Shown here: piece after piece, positions 62,701-64,000 of the stretch | Layout of the letters: every line of letters starts with the position of its first letter | Position numbering within the stretch: the stretch's first letter is position 1 | Source of the DNA: Thunnus maccoyii | Lineage: Eukaryota > Chordata > Actinopteri > Scombriformes > Scombridae | Assembly (NCBI RefSeq): GCF_910596095.1 | Contig: NC_056533.1 | Location: forward strand, 7,103,001-7,167,000 | Direction: 5' to 3' | Length of the DNA: 64,000 nt | The notes under the pieces: generated by a model | Told to the model about the DNA's origin: nothing | The model's database searches: none | Seen by the model: only the letters and a program-made list of their open reading frames with translations | Translations under genes and position numbers: made by a program

Positions 62701-64000
62701 AAAGTGCCTTCACTATGTTTTCTTAGACATGGGCTTGCTTGGCTCAATAAGTGACAATTTGTGTTTATGGATAGGATAGGATCCATCAGCGTTTTGACAG
62801 GTTTGAATTTTTAAAATGACTTTATCAGAAGGGCCCCTTGAAAATGCGCCGACCCCTCTGCGCTGAGAGTCTAGCTCCGCCCCTGCCTAGTATCTTTTAT
62901 TTACTGTAGAAATACTGTAAAAATGTAATACTTAATGATTTGCTGATACAGACCGATACACACGCCAACATGTGAATAATGGGAGTACCGGCACTTATTT
63001 TTTTCCACTTCAAGCACTGTTATTAGCACATACTACACATGACACGATATGAGTGTTGCACTATAAAATTGACTTAATATACTATTTTCCTTCCAGAAAT
63101 TGGCGTCCAGAGAAGGTGATCGGTGTGCATATGCAACTAGCAGGGGCACTGCTCTGCCTCCACCTCAGCTTTCTGGTGTGCAGTATGTTAGTGTTGCAGC
63201 AGAATGAGAACGAGGAGGGCTGGGTTTGCCAAGTTATGGGTCTCATTTTACACTGGTCCCTGCTGGCCACCATCAGCTGGACAGCTCTGGAGGGATTCCA
63301 TCTCTACCTTCTCCTAGTCCAAGTCTTAAACGTGAAGAGATACCTGCTCAAACTCAGCTTGGTGGGATGGGGTGAGTAGATTCTGAGTTGGACAGTGAAA
63401 CTGTCGAATAGTTGTTGCATTTCATTTAATTTCCTTAAATCAATACATGCAACCATACAGTCAGGGCTTGTGGACATAAACTCTGTCTTTCATGTCTTTA
63501 TGCAGGTCTTCCTACACTGATTGCAGTGGTTTGTGGGGTTTCAGGTGTTTATGGGAAATACAGTCTGGAACTGAGGGATGCCAACAACCACACAACAGTG
63601 CAGATGTAAGAAACCAAGATTCATTGTTAGGATTTTAAATATGTAACCACCTTGGGTGTTTGAATTTTCAGCAAGTATACACTGTGATTTGCTCTGCTCT
63701 TCCTTATTCTCCACCAACAAGCAGGTTATTTGGAATTCAAAGCTTTCTGCTTAAACATTTTTCCCAACCTGCAGGTGCTGGATGAGCAGCAAGTTCCCAC
63801 AGAGGCTTTTGGTCAGCTATGTCATTACTATGGCCCTTCTGTTACTGTTGATACTGTGTAATTCCTGTATGCTGGGACTGGTGGTGTGCAAGCTGCAGGG
63901 GCTGAGAGGAGGTGGCGGGGATGTGATGAACAGAGAGAAAGGAAGCAGGTTGTGGAAGGACTGTGCCACAGTGCTGGGTCTCAGCTGTGTTCTGGGGTTA
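56729..64000 (+). CDS. Unit 3: adhesion G-protein-coupled receptor, ADGRG3 (GPR97)-like, 3' end off the right edge
   Basis: Exons: 56729-56801, 57471-57525, 57959-58046, 58394-58522, 59707-59874, 59959-60013, 60113-60204, 60719-60837, 63097-63371, 63506-63605, 63775 to beyond 64000. Phases are identical to unit 2. 460 codons are visible, with no stop or frameshift. The signal peptide is MDHFLSTLTLCLVSLVWVST, uninterrupted, which suggests the ancestral start. GAIN, GPS (HL/S, SFFAVLV) and TM1 to about TM6 are nearly identical to unit 2 in amino acids. By contrast, the cysteine-bearing N-terminus (exons 2-3) differs at 13 codons. The end of exon 11 and exon 12 (TM7 and tail) lie outside. Substitutions seen in exons 4-11 are mostly silent (for example GTC/GTG and CCG/CCA in exon 5); one is I to V in exon 11. 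Confidence 0.93.
56975..57185 (-). mobile_element. Tc1-like remnant, right part only, in unit 3 intron 1
   Basis: Positional counterpart of the right half of the unit 2 element. The minus translation SSVMLWGAFCWHGFGPLDPL matches the Tc1 block GSVMLWGCFxxxGxGxL. The left half with its inverted end is absent. In its place is a diverged second copy (about 56884-56970) of the sequence that follows the element (TATCAAGGTCATAG...GCCTGGGGTGAAACACAAAA). Confidence 0.6.
58681..59476. mobile_element. DNA element with inverted ends in unit 3 intron 4
   Basis: Same insertion as 48146-48941, near-identical. It therefore entered before the unit 2/3 duplication and after separation from unit 1 (or was lost there). 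Confidence 0.55.
60880..61210 (+). repeat. tRNA-derived SINE in unit 3 intron 8
   Basis: Same insertion as in units 1 and 2, with B-box GGTTCAATCCC at about 60932. Nearly identical to the unit 2 copy. Confidence 0.8.
61545..61740 (+). repeat. AATGTAATA-rich element in unit 3 intron 8
   Basis: Positional counterpart of 51005-51210, with few substitutions. Confidence 0.65.

Larger units (their letters stand above)
45900..64000 (+). repeat. Large tandem duplication, about 10.53-kb period, containing units 2 and 3
   Basis: Exon offsets between unit 2 and unit 3 are constant: 10536 for exons 2 and 3, 10535 for exons 4-8, 10530 for exons 9-11. Introns, SINE and DNA-element insertions are shared and nearly identical. 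Similarity is lower in exon 1 and proximal intron 1, where the boundary or an older divergence lies. Confidence 0.92.

Noticed and set aside
62406..62786. 126-codon minus-strand ORF in unit 3 intron 8
   Set aside because: The unit 2 counterpart is frame-disrupted (only 75 codons open). The translation is not recognisable and the stretch is intronic duplicate sequence.
1..64000. CRISPR arrays, bacterial operons, riboswitches, rRNA genes
   Set aside because: None seen. Repeats here are microsatellites, SINEs, MITEs and segmental duplications of a vertebrate genome.

Overview
The window looks like nuclear DNA of a bony fish, most likely a spiny-rayed (percomorph) teleost. It has intron-rich vertebrate genes with canonical GT-AG splice sites, many CA/GT microsatellites, and several dispersed repeats I recognise from fish genomes: tRNA-derived SINEs, hAT-type MITEs, foldback elements and LINE reverse-transcriptase relics. 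Nothing is bacterial in character, and there are no operons, CRISPR arrays or IS elements. All exon models were made by hand from reading frame, splice consensus and phase continuity; no database search was possible.

Region 1 (1-17572, minus strand) is the 5' part of a membrane-type matrix metalloproteinase, best matched to MMP15. Six coding exons cover the signal peptide, cysteine-switch propeptide, furin site, catalytic zinc site, hinge and start of the hemopexin domain. The rest of the hemopexin domain, the membrane anchor and the 3' end lie beyond the left edge. Intron 1 is about 9.9 kb of microsatellites and old repeats. Region 2 (17573-24001) is intergenic, with a CpG-rich promoter candidate, a tandem repeat, a LINE relic and a foldback element.

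Region 3 (24002-64000, plus strand) is a tandem cluster of adhesion G-protein-coupled receptors of the ADGRG3/ADGRG5 (GPR97/GPR114) type. In order: gene A (24002-31047), complete, 13 exons, 523 aa; gene B (32886-36375), a four-exon 128-aa product that is only a secreted N-terminal GAIN-like piece; unit 1 (about 37324-41030), a broken receptor copy with stops, frameshifts and no exons after TM1; unit 2 (45920-53687), complete, 12 exons, 498 aa; and unit 3 (56729 to beyond 64000), a second near-identical receptor cut by the window end. Units 2 and 3 form a recent tandem duplication with an offset of about 10.53 kb. From memory, human MMP15 and ADGRG5-ADGRG1-ADGRG3 lie close together on chromosome 16, so this looks like the same conserved neighbourhood.

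The most interesting signals are these. (a) In units 2 and 3, exons 2 and 3 of the extracellular N-terminus differ at about 11-15% of bases, nearly all amino-acid changing, while the introns beside them differ at only about 1%. (b) Unit 1 is a mosaic: its identity to units 2 and 3 jumps abruptly inside one exon, as expected for gene conversion or nested duplication. (c) Gene B is a truncated paralogue with an intact frame and a nearby polyadenylation signal. (d) The start-codon region has been rewritten between units 2 and 3. Together these suggest an actively evolving birth-and-death cluster of surface receptors.
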